From: Nakamurella alba
GTDB taxonomy: Bacteria > Actinomycetota > Actinomycetes > Mycobacteriales > Nakamurellaceae
Length of the DNA stretch: 64,000 bases
Direction of reading: 5' to 3'
Assembly: GCF_009707545.1 (NCBI RefSeq)
Contig: NZ_WLYK01000008.1
Coordinates: 372,001-436,000 of the forward strand
Positions 52,578-60,580 of this stretch are shown here, one piece after another (position 1 is the first letter of the stretch; every line of letters starts with the position of its first letter). A model generated the notes under the pieces. That model had not been told where the DNA came from. It worked only from the letters and a program-made list of their open reading frames with translations, and did no database searches. The translations under genes and the position numbers were made by a program.

Positions 52578-53684
52578 TCAGCCCGCGCGGAAACGGACGA
52601 ACCCGTCGGCGTCGATGCGAACTGCGGGATCGATCTCCTGCGACATGCGTTCCACCGCAGACAGGATGCGTTCCGCAGCGTTGTCGGCCGCAAGGTGTGG
52701 CTCGCCCTCCCCGTCCAGGATGATCGGGACCAGTTGCAGCTCAGCGGGACCGGTCGCGGGCAGCTCGACCCGGAACACGGCGCTGTCGAACCACGGACCG
52801 GTGAAGAGCCGAGCGGTCCGGTACGGAAGCGCGAAGTACGTCTCCGGAGTGGTGATGTCGGCGGTGTTGAACAGGAAGTTGCCTGCCGAGTAGATGATCA
52901 GCCCGCCCTGCCAGCGCTCCACCGGGTGCATGCAGTGGGGGTGCGTCCCGACCACCACGTCCGCGCCGGCCTCGACCAGTCGCCGGCCCAGCGGTTGTTG
53001 GTACTCGGCCAGCGGGCCCTGGTTCTCCGGGAGGTAGGCCCACGGCACGCCCCAGTGGATGCAGACGACCACCCGGTCCACCTGCTGCTTCACCCTCCGG
53101 ATCCGGTCCTCGACGCGGACCACGTCGGCCTCCTGGGCCCGGGTGCGCAGGTAGGGCGGGGTGCCGGGCTGCTCGAGCATGGTGCCACCGTCGATCGCCA
53201 GGCTCTGGTCGATCCGGATCGGCGCGATCCCGGGTCTGGCCGCGGTGGCGTTCGCGCCGGCCGGCAGCGTCGAGCACACGCTCAGCACCGCCAGCGTGCG
53301 TCCGTCCTCGGTGCGCACGACGGTGCCCGTGTCGGCCTCGGCAAGGGTGCGGCCCGCCCCGGCGTGCCTGACGCCGGCCGCGTCCAGGGCGTCGATCGTG
53401 CTCAGCAGCCCGTCGACACCGTGATCGAGTGCATGGTTCGTGGCGAGCGAGACGACGTCGACACCAAGGGCAGCCAGGACGGGTGCAGTAGCGGTCGGGG
53501 CCCTGACCGTCATCTCCTTCTCCGTGGGGCTGTCGGTATCGGCCAGCGGCACCTCCAGGTTCGCGATGGTCACGTCGCCGTCGTGCAGCAAGGGCAGCGC
53601 CGAGAGCGCAGTGGCCGCAGAGAATGTCGCCGGCTGCGCCGGAGTGCGGGCCACCACGGTGTCTCCGACGATCACGAGTCGCAT
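52578..53684 (-). CDS. CapA-family (PgsA-like) metallophosphatase
   Basis: This 368-residue protein has the CapA/PgsA fold related to calcineurin phosphatases: VGDTVVA at the N-terminus, TIANLEVPLAD, SLATNHALDHGVDGL, VCIHWGVPW, VVVGTHPHCMHPVERW and SAGNFLF. These supply the two-metal site. Family members serve in poly-gamma-glutamate capsule assembly or as phosphatases, but this one lacks the membrane anchor of PgsA. ATG 53684 has AGGAGG six bases upstream. It is divergent from the catabolic operon across 135 bases; its part in that pathway is unclear. Confidence 0.87.
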   Translation of the reverse strand: MRLVIVGDTVVARTPAQPATFSAATALSALPLLHDGDVTIANLEVPLADTDSPTEKEMTVRAPTATAPVLAALGVDVVSLATNHALDHGVDGLLSTIDALDAAGVRHAGAGRTLAEADTGTVVRTEDGRTLAVLSVCSTLPAGANATAARPGIAPIRIDQSLAIDGGTMLEQPGTPPYLRTRAQEADVVRVEDRIRRVKQQVDRVVVCIHWGVPWAYLPENQGPLAEYQQPLGRRLVEAGADVVVGTHPHCMHPVERWQGGLIIYSAGNFLFNTADITTPETYFALPYRTARLFTGPWFDSAVFRVELPATGPAELQLVPIILDGEGEPHLAADNAAERILSAVERMSQEIDPAVRIDADGFVRFRAG

Positions 53685-53732
53685 GTGTGTGTCCTCCTGT
53701 ACGGGGCCTGACGTGCCGATGAATTCCGGTGG

Positions 53733-53802
53733 TTGACAGCTCTGGCGTGGCCGGGCAATGATCGTCCCATCAAACAGTACGACGTGTTCCACTCTGTAGA
53801 AC
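53733..53802 (+). promoter_or_regulatory. Promoter and operator of the catabolic operon
   Basis: TTGACA (53733-53738) and AATGAT (53757-53762), 18 bases apart, form a rightward promoter. Downstream, GTTC-C-AC-TCT-GT-A-GAAC (53786-53802) is a 17-base dyad of the kind bound by IclR-type repressors, placed as a roadblock. No IclR gene is in the window. Confidence 0.5.
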
Positions 53803-53819
53803 GCTTGGGAGCTTACCCG

Positions 53820-54704
53820 ATGAGTATCGGCAGGACCGTGTTGTTCACCCCGGGAGACCATCCCCGGCGGATCGCGAGTGCGTTCGGTTCCCGTGCCGAC
53901 GCCGTCGTTCTCGATCTCGAGGACGGTGTCGGACCGGGTGCGCGTGGTGCGGCGAGGTCGACGGTGGTCGAAGCATTGCGCGGGACGTCCCGTGCGGGAC
54001 TCTTCGTGCGCATCAACGGTGTCGGAACCGCCGACCATGCATCAGATCTCGCCGCGATCGGTGCCGTTCTGGGCCGACTGGACGGGGTCGTGCTGCCGAA
54101 GGTCGAATCGCTCGATCAGCTGGTCCGGCTGGACGAACACCTGCGGGGGCTGGAACGGTCGGCCGGCGTCCCGGTGGGCTCCGTTCGGGTGGTGCCGGTG
54201 GTGGAGTCGGCCGCGGGAGCTCTCGCTGCGTCCGAGATCGCGACCGGTCCAAGGGTTGTCGCGCTGATGCTGGGTGTGCTCGATCTGGCCGCGGAGCTGG
54301 GGATGTCACCGGTCGCCGGCGCCGGTGGGATCGATCACCTGCGCGTGCAGATCGCCGTGGCATCGAGGGCCGCCGGGCTCGGGGCACCGATCGACGGGCC
54401 GCACCCGGACCTGGACGATGCCGCCGGCATCTCCGCCAGCAGTGCGGCATCCCGTGCGTTGGGTTACGGCGGGCGGGTGGTGCTGCATCCGTCCGCGATC
54501 GACACCGTCGACCGCGCCTATCGCCCGACCGACGCGGAGATCAACCGCGCAACAGCAGTTCTCGCTGCGGTGGACGCCGTGCCGGGCGTCGGCAGCCTAC
54601 GCCTCCCGGACGGCACATTCGTGGACGCGCCGGTCGTCGCCCAAGCGCGTTCGCTGCTCGCTGACGTAGGGGAGGTGGCCCGTGACCACGTTGCCGCTCG
54701 ATGA
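53820..54704 (+). CDS. HpcH/HpaI (CitE-like) acyl-CoA lyase
   Basis: This 294-residue TIM-barrel protein is of the citrate-lyase-beta family, which cleaves citramalyl-CoA, malyl-CoA or similar to acetyl-CoA and an oxoacid. Seen are FTPGDHPRRI, the metal-binding VVLDLEDGVGPGARGAA, FVRINGVGTADHASDL, VVLPKVES, VPVVESAAGALAA and the C-terminal HPDLDDAAGISASSAASRALG. Being first in an operon with a CoA-transferase and a MaoC hydratase, citramalyl-CoA lyase is a good guess. ATG 53820 follows GGGAG. The next gene overlaps its end by 23 bases. Confidence 0.85.
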   Translation: MSIGRTVLFTPGDHPRRIASAFGSRADAVVLDLEDGVGPGARGAARSTVVEALRGTSRAGLFVRINGVGTADHASDLAAIGAVLGRLDGVVLPKVESLDQLVRLDEHLRGLERSAGVPVGSVRVVPVVESAAGALAASEIATGPRVVALMLGVLDLAAELGMSPVAGAGGIDHLRVQIAVASRAAGLGAPIDGPHPDLDDAAGISASSAASRALGYGGRVVLHPSAIDTVDRAYRPTDAEINRATAVLAAVDAVPGVGSLRLPDGTFVDAPVVAQARSLLADVGEVARDHVAAR

Positions 54705-55872
54705 CATCACCGTCGTAGGGCTGGAGCAGGCGGTCGCAGCGCCGTACGCGACCCGCCTGCTCGCCGACCTCGGGGCCAGGGTCATCAAGATCGAGCACCC
54801 CGACGGTGGCGATTTCGCCCGTGGATACGACGCGGTGGTGGGCGGTCAGTCGTCGGTGTTCGTCTGGCTGAACCGCGGCAAGCAGTCGGTGCAGTTGGAT
54901 CTGAAGAACCCCGTCGGCCGCGCGGCACTCGAAGGCGTGCTCGCAACCGCCGACGTCTTCGTCACCAACCTCTCGCCGCGTGCGCTTGCCGCCCTGGAGC
55001 TCGATGTGGCCGCCGTCGTGGCGCGACATCCTGGACTGATCGTCTGCGCCGTGTCCGGGTACGCGCCCGATGGACCCCAACCCGAGCGCAAGGCCTACGA
55101 CGCCCTCGTGCAGGCCGAGGCGGGACTGATGGCCATCACCGGGGCACCGGACGCGCCGGCCAAGACCGGGATCTCGGTGGCCGACATCGCTGCCGGATCC
55201 TTCGCCTACAGCGGCGTTCTCGCCGCTCTTCGTCACCGCGACCGGACCGGGGAGGTGCTGCCGGTCCAGGTCCCGTTGTTCGGGGCGCTCACCGAGTGGA
55301 TGAGTTACCCGCTCTACTACACGATGTACGGCGGCGCTGCGCCCACGCCGATGGGCACCGCCCACCCGACGATCGCCCCGTACGGGGCGGTGCACACTGC
55401 TGACGGCCGCCGGCTGATGATCGCGGTGCAGAACGACCGCGAGTGGCGGCGACTGTGTCTGGAGGTGCTCGATGCCCCGGACCTGCTCCAAGACCCCCGG
55501 CTGCACACCAACGAGCTGCGGGTCGCCCACCGCGCTGAGCTGGACCTCCTGCTGGACCGGGCATTTCGCACCGTTCCGGAGAACGACCTGGTGGACAGAC
55601 TGGAGAACGCCCGGCTCGCCTGGGCACGTCTGAACGAGATCGAGGACCTGGAGGTACATCCCGAGCTGGGAGTGGCGGCCCGGTGGCTGGCGACGCCGAC
55701 CCCGGAGGGTGTCGTCCGCACGTTGACCCCGATCGCCACCCCCGGTGGGCGGGTGGCGCGGGACGGAGCGGTGCCGGCGTTGGGTGAGCACACCGCGACC
55801 GTGCTCGAGGGCCTGGCCGCACCGGCAGGCGCCGCGGAGACCACGATCCCGAGAGGAAGGGAGACGGCATGA
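54682..55872 (+). CDS. CaiB/BaiF family III CoA-transferase
   Basis: This 396-residue CoA-transferase moves CoA, probably from succinyl-CoA or an acyl-CoA, onto a carboxylic acid. Family III marks are VVGLEQAVAAPYATRLLADLGARVIKIE, GDFARGYD, SVFVWLNRGKQSVQLDLK and YDALVQAEAGLMAITG. The likely catalytic aspartate is in ISVADIAAG (about residue 170). GTG 54682 has GGGGAGG ahead. Family III enzymes activate itaconate or mesaconate in several bacteria, which suits its neighbours CitE and MaoC. Confidence 0.9.
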   Translation: MTTLPLDDITVVGLEQAVAAPYATRLLADLGARVIKIEHPDGGDFARGYDAVVGGQSSVFVWLNRGKQSVQLDLKNPVGRAALEGVLATADVFVTNLSPRALAALELDVAAVVARHPGLIVCAVSGYAPDGPQPERKAYDALVQAEAGLMAITGAPDAPAKTGISVADIAAGSFAYSGVLAALRHRDRTGEVLPVQVPLFGALTEWMSYPLYYTMYGGAAPTPMGTAHPTIAPYGAVHTADGRRLMIAVQNDREWRRLCLEVLDAPDLLQDPRLHTNELRVAHRAELDLLLDRAFRTVPENDLVDRLENARLAWARLNEIEDLEVHPELGVAARWLATPTPEGVVRTLTPIATPGGRVARDGAVPALGEHTATVLEGLAAPAGAAETTIPRGRETA

Positions 55873-56360
55873 CCGTCCACGACGGTTGGCAGGGAAGATT
55901 CTTCGAGGACTTCGTGCCGGGTGACACCTTTCTGCACCCGCTGGGTCGAACGTTGACCACGACCGACAACATCTGGTTCACACTGCTCACCCAGAACACG
56001 GCACCCTTGCATTTCGACCACGAGTACGCGCGTCGGACCGAGTTCGGCCGGCCGTTGGTCAACTCCACCCTGACCCTGGCCCTGGTCGCGGGTCAGAGCG
56101 TCACCGACGTCTCCCAGAATGTCTTCGCCAATCTCGGTTGGGGGGACATCAGCCTGCCGGCTCCGGTGTTCGAGGGCGACACGATCCACTCGCGGTCGAC
56201 CGTGGTTGCGGTCCGCGAGTCCCGGTCGAGGCCGACCCTCGGTGTGGTGACCGTCCGTACGACCGGCCTGAAGCAGTCGGGGGACATCGTGATCGAGTTC
56301 AGCCGGACCCTGTTGGTCTACAAGCGCGGGCACGGCCCGCGATCGGAGGAGGCGGCGTGA
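55869..56360 (+). CDS. MaoC-family enoyl-CoA hydratase
   Basis: This 163-residue hot-dog-fold protein begins GRFFEDFVPGDTFLHPLGRT and has the hydratase motif TAPLHFDHEYARRTEFGRPLV (catalytic Asp and His). Then come GDISLPAPVFEGDTIHSRSTV and a final strand. It resembles mesaconyl- or itaconyl-CoA hydratases that make citramalyl- or methylmalyl-CoA. ATGA overlaps join it to the CoA-transferase, and GTGA to the next gene, so the set is one translation unit. Confidence 0.89.
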   Translation: MTVHDGWQGRFFEDFVPGDTFLHPLGRTLTTTDNIWFTLLTQNTAPLHFDHEYARRTEFGRPLVNSTLTLALVAGQSVTDVSQNVFANLGWGDISLPAPVFEGDTIHSRSTVVAVRESRSRPTLGVVTVRTTGLKQSGDIVIEFSRTLLVYKRGHGPRSEEAA

Positions 56361-57550
56361 CCACCACCGCTGCGGCACCATCCACCACGGCCGGGTCTGT
56401 CGACCGGTCCGAACTGCGCCGCGACCTACGGCAGCTCACCGACGCGGTGTGCGCCGATCATCCCGACCCGTACTGGCGGGAGGTGGACGAGGCCCGCCGC
56501 TACCCGCAGGAATTCGTGGACGCACTCACCCGGACCGGACTGCTCGGCGCGCTGGTGCCGGAGGAGTACGGCGGTCTGGGTCTGGGGCTGGGAGACGCCT
56601 CGGTCGTGCTGGAGGCGATCAACGCCAACGGTGGCAACGCCGGGCCGGTGCATGCCCAGCTCTACACGATGGCGTCGGTCCTCCGCCACGGGAGCGAGGA
56701 GCAGAAGCGCCGGTACCTCCCCGGCATCGCGACGGGCGAGATCCGACTGCAGGCGTTCGGGGTCACCGAGCCGACGGCGGGCACCGACACCACCTCGATC
56801 CGCTCGACCGCCACCCGGACCGACGACGGGTACGTCGTCAACGGCCAGAAGGTGTTCATCTCCCGGGTCCAACACTCCGACCTGATGCTGTTGCTCGCCC
56901 GCACGGCGCGTCGGGAGGACGGTCGCCGTCCGTCGGACGGCATGTCGCTGTTCCTCATCGATCTCCGCGAGACCTCCGGCGTGGATGTGCGTCCCATCAG
57001 GACCATGGTCAACCACGAGACCAACGAGGTGTACTTCGACAACGCCCGGATCCCGGCCGACAGCCTGATCGGAGAAGAGGGAAAGGGATTTCGCTACGTC
57101 CTGGACGGGATGAACGCCGAGCGGATCCTCATCGCCTCGGAATGCATCGGCGACGGGCGGTGGTTCGTGGGACGAGCCTCCCGCTACGCATCCGAACGGC
57201 AGGTGTTCGGCCGTCCCATCGGGCAGAACCAGGGCGTCCAGTTCCCGATCGCGCAGGCTCACGTGCACATCGAGGCTGCTGATCTCATGCGCTGGCGGGC
57301 GGCCGATCTGTTCGACTCCGGGCTGCCGTGCGGGGCGGAGGCCAACATGGCGAAACTGCTCGCATCCAACGCCTCGTGGGAGGCCGGCGACGTCGCGCTG
57401 CAGACCCACGGCGGGTACGGCATGGCGGCCGAGTACGACATCGAGCGCAAGTTCCGCGAGACGAGGCTGTACCGCATCGCCCCGATCTCGTCGAACCTCA
57501 TCCTGTCCTACGTGGGCGAACACGTTCTCGGCATGCCCCGATCGTTCTGA
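56357..57550 (+). CDS. Acyl-CoA dehydrogenase with isovaleryl-type base
   Basis: This 397-residue flavoenzyme has VTEPTAGTDTTSI, VNGQKVFISRVQHSD, RIPADSLIGEEGKGFRYVLDG and ALQTHGGYGMAAEYDIERKF. At the usual base position, EGT is replaced by IAPISSN. Instead Glu255 in LDGMNAERILIA stands where isovaleryl-CoA dehydrogenase keeps its Glu254. It therefore likely oxidises a branched substrate. GTG 56357 overlaps the MaoC stop. It differs from the enzyme at 16682, which has the normal EGTN glutamate. Confidence 0.9.
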   Translation: MTTTAAAPSTTAGSVDRSELRRDLRQLTDAVCADHPDPYWREVDEARRYPQEFVDALTRTGLLGALVPEEYGGLGLGLGDASVVLEAINANGGNAGPVHAQLYTMASVLRHGSEEQKRRYLPGIATGEIRLQAFGVTEPTAGTDTTSIRSTATRTDDGYVVNGQKVFISRVQHSDLMLLLARTARREDGRRPSDGMSLFLIDLRETSGVDVRPIRTMVNHETNEVYFDNARIPADSLIGEEGKGFRYVLDGMNAERILIASECIGDGRWFVGRASRYASERQVFGRPIGQNQGVQFPIAQAHVHIEAADLMRWRAADLFDSGLPCGAEANMAKLLASNASWEAGDVALQTHGGYGMAAEYDIERKFRETRLYRIAPISSNLILSYVGEHVLGMPRSF

Positions 57551-57634
57551 TCTGCCGGTCGTCACCCCCGGCCCGGACCGGTCCGACACCTCTCCGGCAC
57601 CATCGGTCCGGTCCCATTCAGGAAGGAGCAGCAC

Positions 57635-58888
57635 ATGGGCACGACGTTCCACGACCTGGCTTCCTGGGCGGCGGACCTGGTCGCGACGGACTCCGATCGC
57701 GACCTCGCCCGGACGGCACTGACGGACACCCTCGCCGTGACACTCGCCGCGGAGCACGAGCCGGTCGTCGCACGGACCGCGGGTCTGCCGGCCGCCCTGC
57801 GGTGGGCCGCCATCGGGCACGTCCTGGACCTGGACGACGTGCACCTGCCGTCCACCTCGCACATCAGCGTGGTCTGCGTGGCCGCGGCCCTGGCTGCCGG
57901 GGGGAGCGAACAGGAGTACCTGGCGGGCGCCGGCGTGATGGCGCGACTGGGCACCGCCTTGGGCTGGGGTCACTACCGGAGAGGCTGGCATACGACCTGC
58001 ACGGCCGGAGCTCCCGCTGCTGCGGCGACGGCGGCGCTCTCCTTCGGGCTCGGCGCCGAAGGGGTGGTGCGGGCCATGGCTCTGGCAGTGCCGGCGGCAG
58101 GTGGCCTGCAACGGGCGTTCGGCACCGAGGCGAAACCGCTCCAGGTCGGATTCGCCACCGACGCGGGCGTCCGTGCGGCGCAACTGGCTGCTGCCGGGGC
58201 GACCGTCGACCCGTCCGCACTGGATCGCTGGTTCGAGTTGCTCGGCGGGGCCGCGGAGCCCGATCTGTCCGGACCTGCGGTGCCGGGAGGACTCGCCGTC
58301 AAACCTTTCCCTTGCTGCTACGCCCTGCAACGACCGATCGGAGCCGTCCGGCTCCTCGGGCCGGTCGACGTCGACCGGATCGACCGGGTGGAGGTGCGCG
58401 TCGCGGAATCCACGCTGCAGCCGCTGATCCGGGACCGCCCGGGAACCGGTGCGGAGGCCCGGTTCTCACTGCCCTACGCCATCGCGGCAACACTGGTCGA
58501 CGGTTTCCCGACGACGGCGTCGTTCTCCGATGCCGCTGTGATCCGGCCGGAGATCACCCGGCTGCTGGACCGCATCGACATCACGGTGACGCCCGGCGGC
58601 GACGGCGTGCTCGCCGGTGACACCACGGTACGGCTCGCCTTCATCGACGGTCCGGACGTCAGCCGCACCCTGCAGGTCCCGCCCGGCCACCCGGAGCACC
58701 CGATGCCCGCGGACGACTTCGCCGCGAAGGTGGCCGGCTGCGTCGGGCCACGCCGGGCGCCCGACATCCCCGGGATGAGTTGGTCCGCGGCAGCGACGCT
58801 GCTCGCGGCCACCTTTCCGGGCTCCTCGGCCGCCCGACTGCCGTCAGCACCCGACCGTGCGGAACGCCTGGAACCGCAGGGCCGCTGA
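57635..58888 (+). CDS. MmgE/PrpD-family protein, short form
   Basis: This 417-residue member of the family contains 2-methylcitrate dehydratase, cis-aconitate decarboxylase and iminodisuccinate epimerase. Motifs are HVLDLDDVHLPSTSHISVV, GWGHYRRGWHTTCTAG, GLQRAFGTEAKPLQVGFATDAG and AVKPFPCCYALQRPIGAV. The N-terminal helical part is about 45 residues shorter than usual: the residues before LDLDDVH are missing the standard loop. Beside a CitE/CaiB/MaoC set, a dehydratase, epimerase or decarboxylase of a C5-C7 dicarboxylate is likely. ATG 57635 follows AAGGAG. Confidence 0.87.
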   Translation: MGTTFHDLASWAADLVATDSDRDLARTALTDTLAVTLAAEHEPVVARTAGLPAALRWAAIGHVLDLDDVHLPSTSHISVVCVAAALAAGGSEQEYLAGAGVMARLGTALGWGHYRRGWHTTCTAGAPAAAATAALSFGLGAEGVVRAMALAVPAAGGLQRAFGTEAKPLQVGFATDAGVRAAQLAAAGATVDPSALDRWFELLGGAAEPDLSGPAVPGGLAVKPFPCCYALQRPIGAVRLLGPVDVDRIDRVEVRVAESTLQPLIRDRPGTGAEARFSLPYAIAATLVDGFPTTASFSDAAVIRPEITRLLDRIDITVTPGGDGVLAGDTTVRLAFIDGPDVSRTLQVPPGHPEHPMPADDFAAKVAGCVGPRRAPDIPGMSWSAAATLLAATFPGSSAARLPSAPDRAERLEPQGR

Positions 58889-58945
58889 ACCGCAAGGGCC
58901 GCTGAACCGCTGAAATCCCCCGTACCGCAGAGAAAGTGACCGAAC

Positions 58946-59245
58946 ATGGCCGAGTTCCTGGTGTTCATCGACAACACCGACCTCTGGGCGCTACCCCGGG
59001 ACGAGTTCGTCGCGGTGGTCGAGCGCGAGCAGGCCGCCGGCCTGGCGCTCCTGGAGAAGGGCACGCTGCAGAAGCTCTGGCGGCTGCCCGGTGAGAAGGG
59101 GAACGTCGGCATCTGGTCGGCGACCGACGCGGACGAGCTCCACGAGGCCCTGCAGTCATTGCCCATCTTCCCGTACGCACGGATCCAGGTCCGCGCGCTC
59201 GCGACCCACCCCTTGCACACCGGCGACTACACGTTCGCCCGCTGA
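58946..59245 (+). CDS. Muconolactone delta-isomerase-like protein
   Basis: This 99-residue dimeric alpha-beta barrel-like protein resembles CatC muconolactone isomerase: MAEFLVFIDN, LALLEKGTLQKLWRLPGEKG, NVGIWSATDADELHEALQSL, PIFPYARIQVRALATHP. The glutamate and histidines of the family are in place by pattern. In this operon it would isomerise a double bond or lactone of the substrate rather than serve the beta-ketoadipate pathway, since no catechol genes are present. ATG 58946 follows GAAAGTGACCGAAC. Confidence 0.87.
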   Translation: MAEFLVFIDNTDLWALPRDEFVAVVEREQAAGLALLEKGTLQKLWRLPGEKGNVGIWSATDADELHEALQSLPIFPYARIQVRALATHPLHTGDYTFAR

Positions 59246-59306
59246 AAGGCCCGCACCACCGCACGTGCACCTCACCATTCCCGACGTCGCAGAGGCAGAA
59301 CCACCG

Positions 59307-60503
59307 ATGACACAGACGCGCTACTCCGGGTACCGGTCCTTCTCCTACCTCGAGCCCGGCCGTGACTTCGTCGACTTCACCCTGTCCGCGGAGCGGGACC
59401 GGGTGCCGGGGTACGTCGTCGAGCTGACCACCGACCAGGAGAACCGGGCGGACCGGCTGCTGGCGGACAACATCGCGATCTCCCTGCACGACCACCCGGT
59501 CCGGCTTCCCGAGCGCACAGAGCAGGAGCTGTACGCATGGAACCGCGAGGGGCGGCTGGCCTATGGCTACGAAGGTCTGAGCACCTCCGGACTGGATGCG
59601 GTCTTCGACAACCTCGGTTGGGGTGCCTGCGAGTCGCGCAACGGGTGGAAGTGGGATGACGTCATCACCGACATGGGCATGCGCTTCTGCGATTTCGCCC
59701 ACCAGGACTATGCGATCAGAGCCGGTTCGGTGGCGGACATCCGTCGTGCCCACGCCGAAGGTCGGCTGGCGGTGTTCGCCGGCCTCGAGGGTGCGGCGCT
59801 GATCGAGAACGAGGTCGACCGGCTGGATGTGCTGTACGGCCTCGGCATCCGGCAGATGGGGGTCGCCTACAGCGACGCCAACGCGCTCGGCAGCGGTCTG
59901 AGGGAGAAGGGCGACGGCGGGCTCACCCAGTTCGGCCGCCGCGCCGTCCGGCGGATGAACCAGCTCGGCATCGCCATCGATGTCTCCCACTCGGGCGATC
60001 GCACCGCGCTGGATGTGATCTCGGCGAGCGAGAAGCCGGTGCTGATCACGCATGCCGGAGCGCGCGGGCTGTGGGACACCCCGCGGATGAAGCCCGACGA
60101 GGTCATCCGCGCCTGTGCCGACTCCGGGGGGATGATCGGGATCGAAGCCGCGCCGCACACCACGATCAGTCCGGAGCACCGTCGGCACACCATCGACTCG
60201 GTGATGGACCACTTCCGCTACTGCGTCGACCTCGTCGGGATCGACCACGTGGGCTTCGGCCCCGACACCTTCTTCGGTGACCACATGGGCCTGCACCACG
60301 CCATGAGCGAGAAGCTCGGCGTCGCCGATGCCATCACCTCCGGCCCGCAGTTCGAGCCGGTCGACCACGTCGAGGGGTTGGAGAACCCGGGGGAGTGCTT
60401 CAGGAACATCACCCGCTGGCTCGTCGCGCACGACTACTCCGACACCGAGATCACCGCCGTGATCGGAGGGAATGCCCTCCGGGTGCTCGAGAGCATCTGG
60501 TAG
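59307..60503 (+). CDS. M19 (membrane dipeptidase-like) metallohydrolase
   Basis: This 398-residue amidohydrolase-superfamily protein has candidate zinc ligands in ISLHDHPV (HxH), FAGLEGAAL (bridging Glu), AIDVSHSGD, THAGARGLW and GIDHVGFGPDTF (Asp). Renal-type dipeptidases and bacterial relatives cleave dipeptides, acyl-amino acids or beta-lactams. No signal peptide is present, so it acts in the cytoplasm. With the M20 hydrolase two genes on, it suggests the parent compound contains an amide bond. Start ATG 59307. Confidence 0.9.
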   Translation: MTQTRYSGYRSFSYLEPGRDFVDFTLSAERDRVPGYVVELTTDQENRADRLLADNIAISLHDHPVRLPERTEQELYAWNREGRLAYGYEGLSTSGLDAVFDNLGWGACESRNGWKWDDVITDMGMRFCDFAHQDYAIRAGSVADIRRAHAEGRLAVFAGLEGAALIENEVDRLDVLYGLGIRQMGVAYSDANALGSGLREKGDGGLTQFGRRAVRRMNQLGIAIDVSHSGDRTALDVISASEKPVLITHAGARGLWDTPRMKPDEVIRACADSGGMIGIEAAPHTTISPEHRRHTIDSVMDHFRYCVDLVGIDHVGFGPDTFFGDHMGLHHAMSEKLGVADAITSGPQFEPVDHVEGLENPGECFRNITRWLVAHDYSDTEITAVIGGNALRVLESIW

Positions 60504-60580
60504 GCCGCACGTCGCTCGGAACCACCGCCCCGCGGCGATGTCGCCCCGGGTCCATCCGCCCTGCCCGAAAAGGAGTGTTC

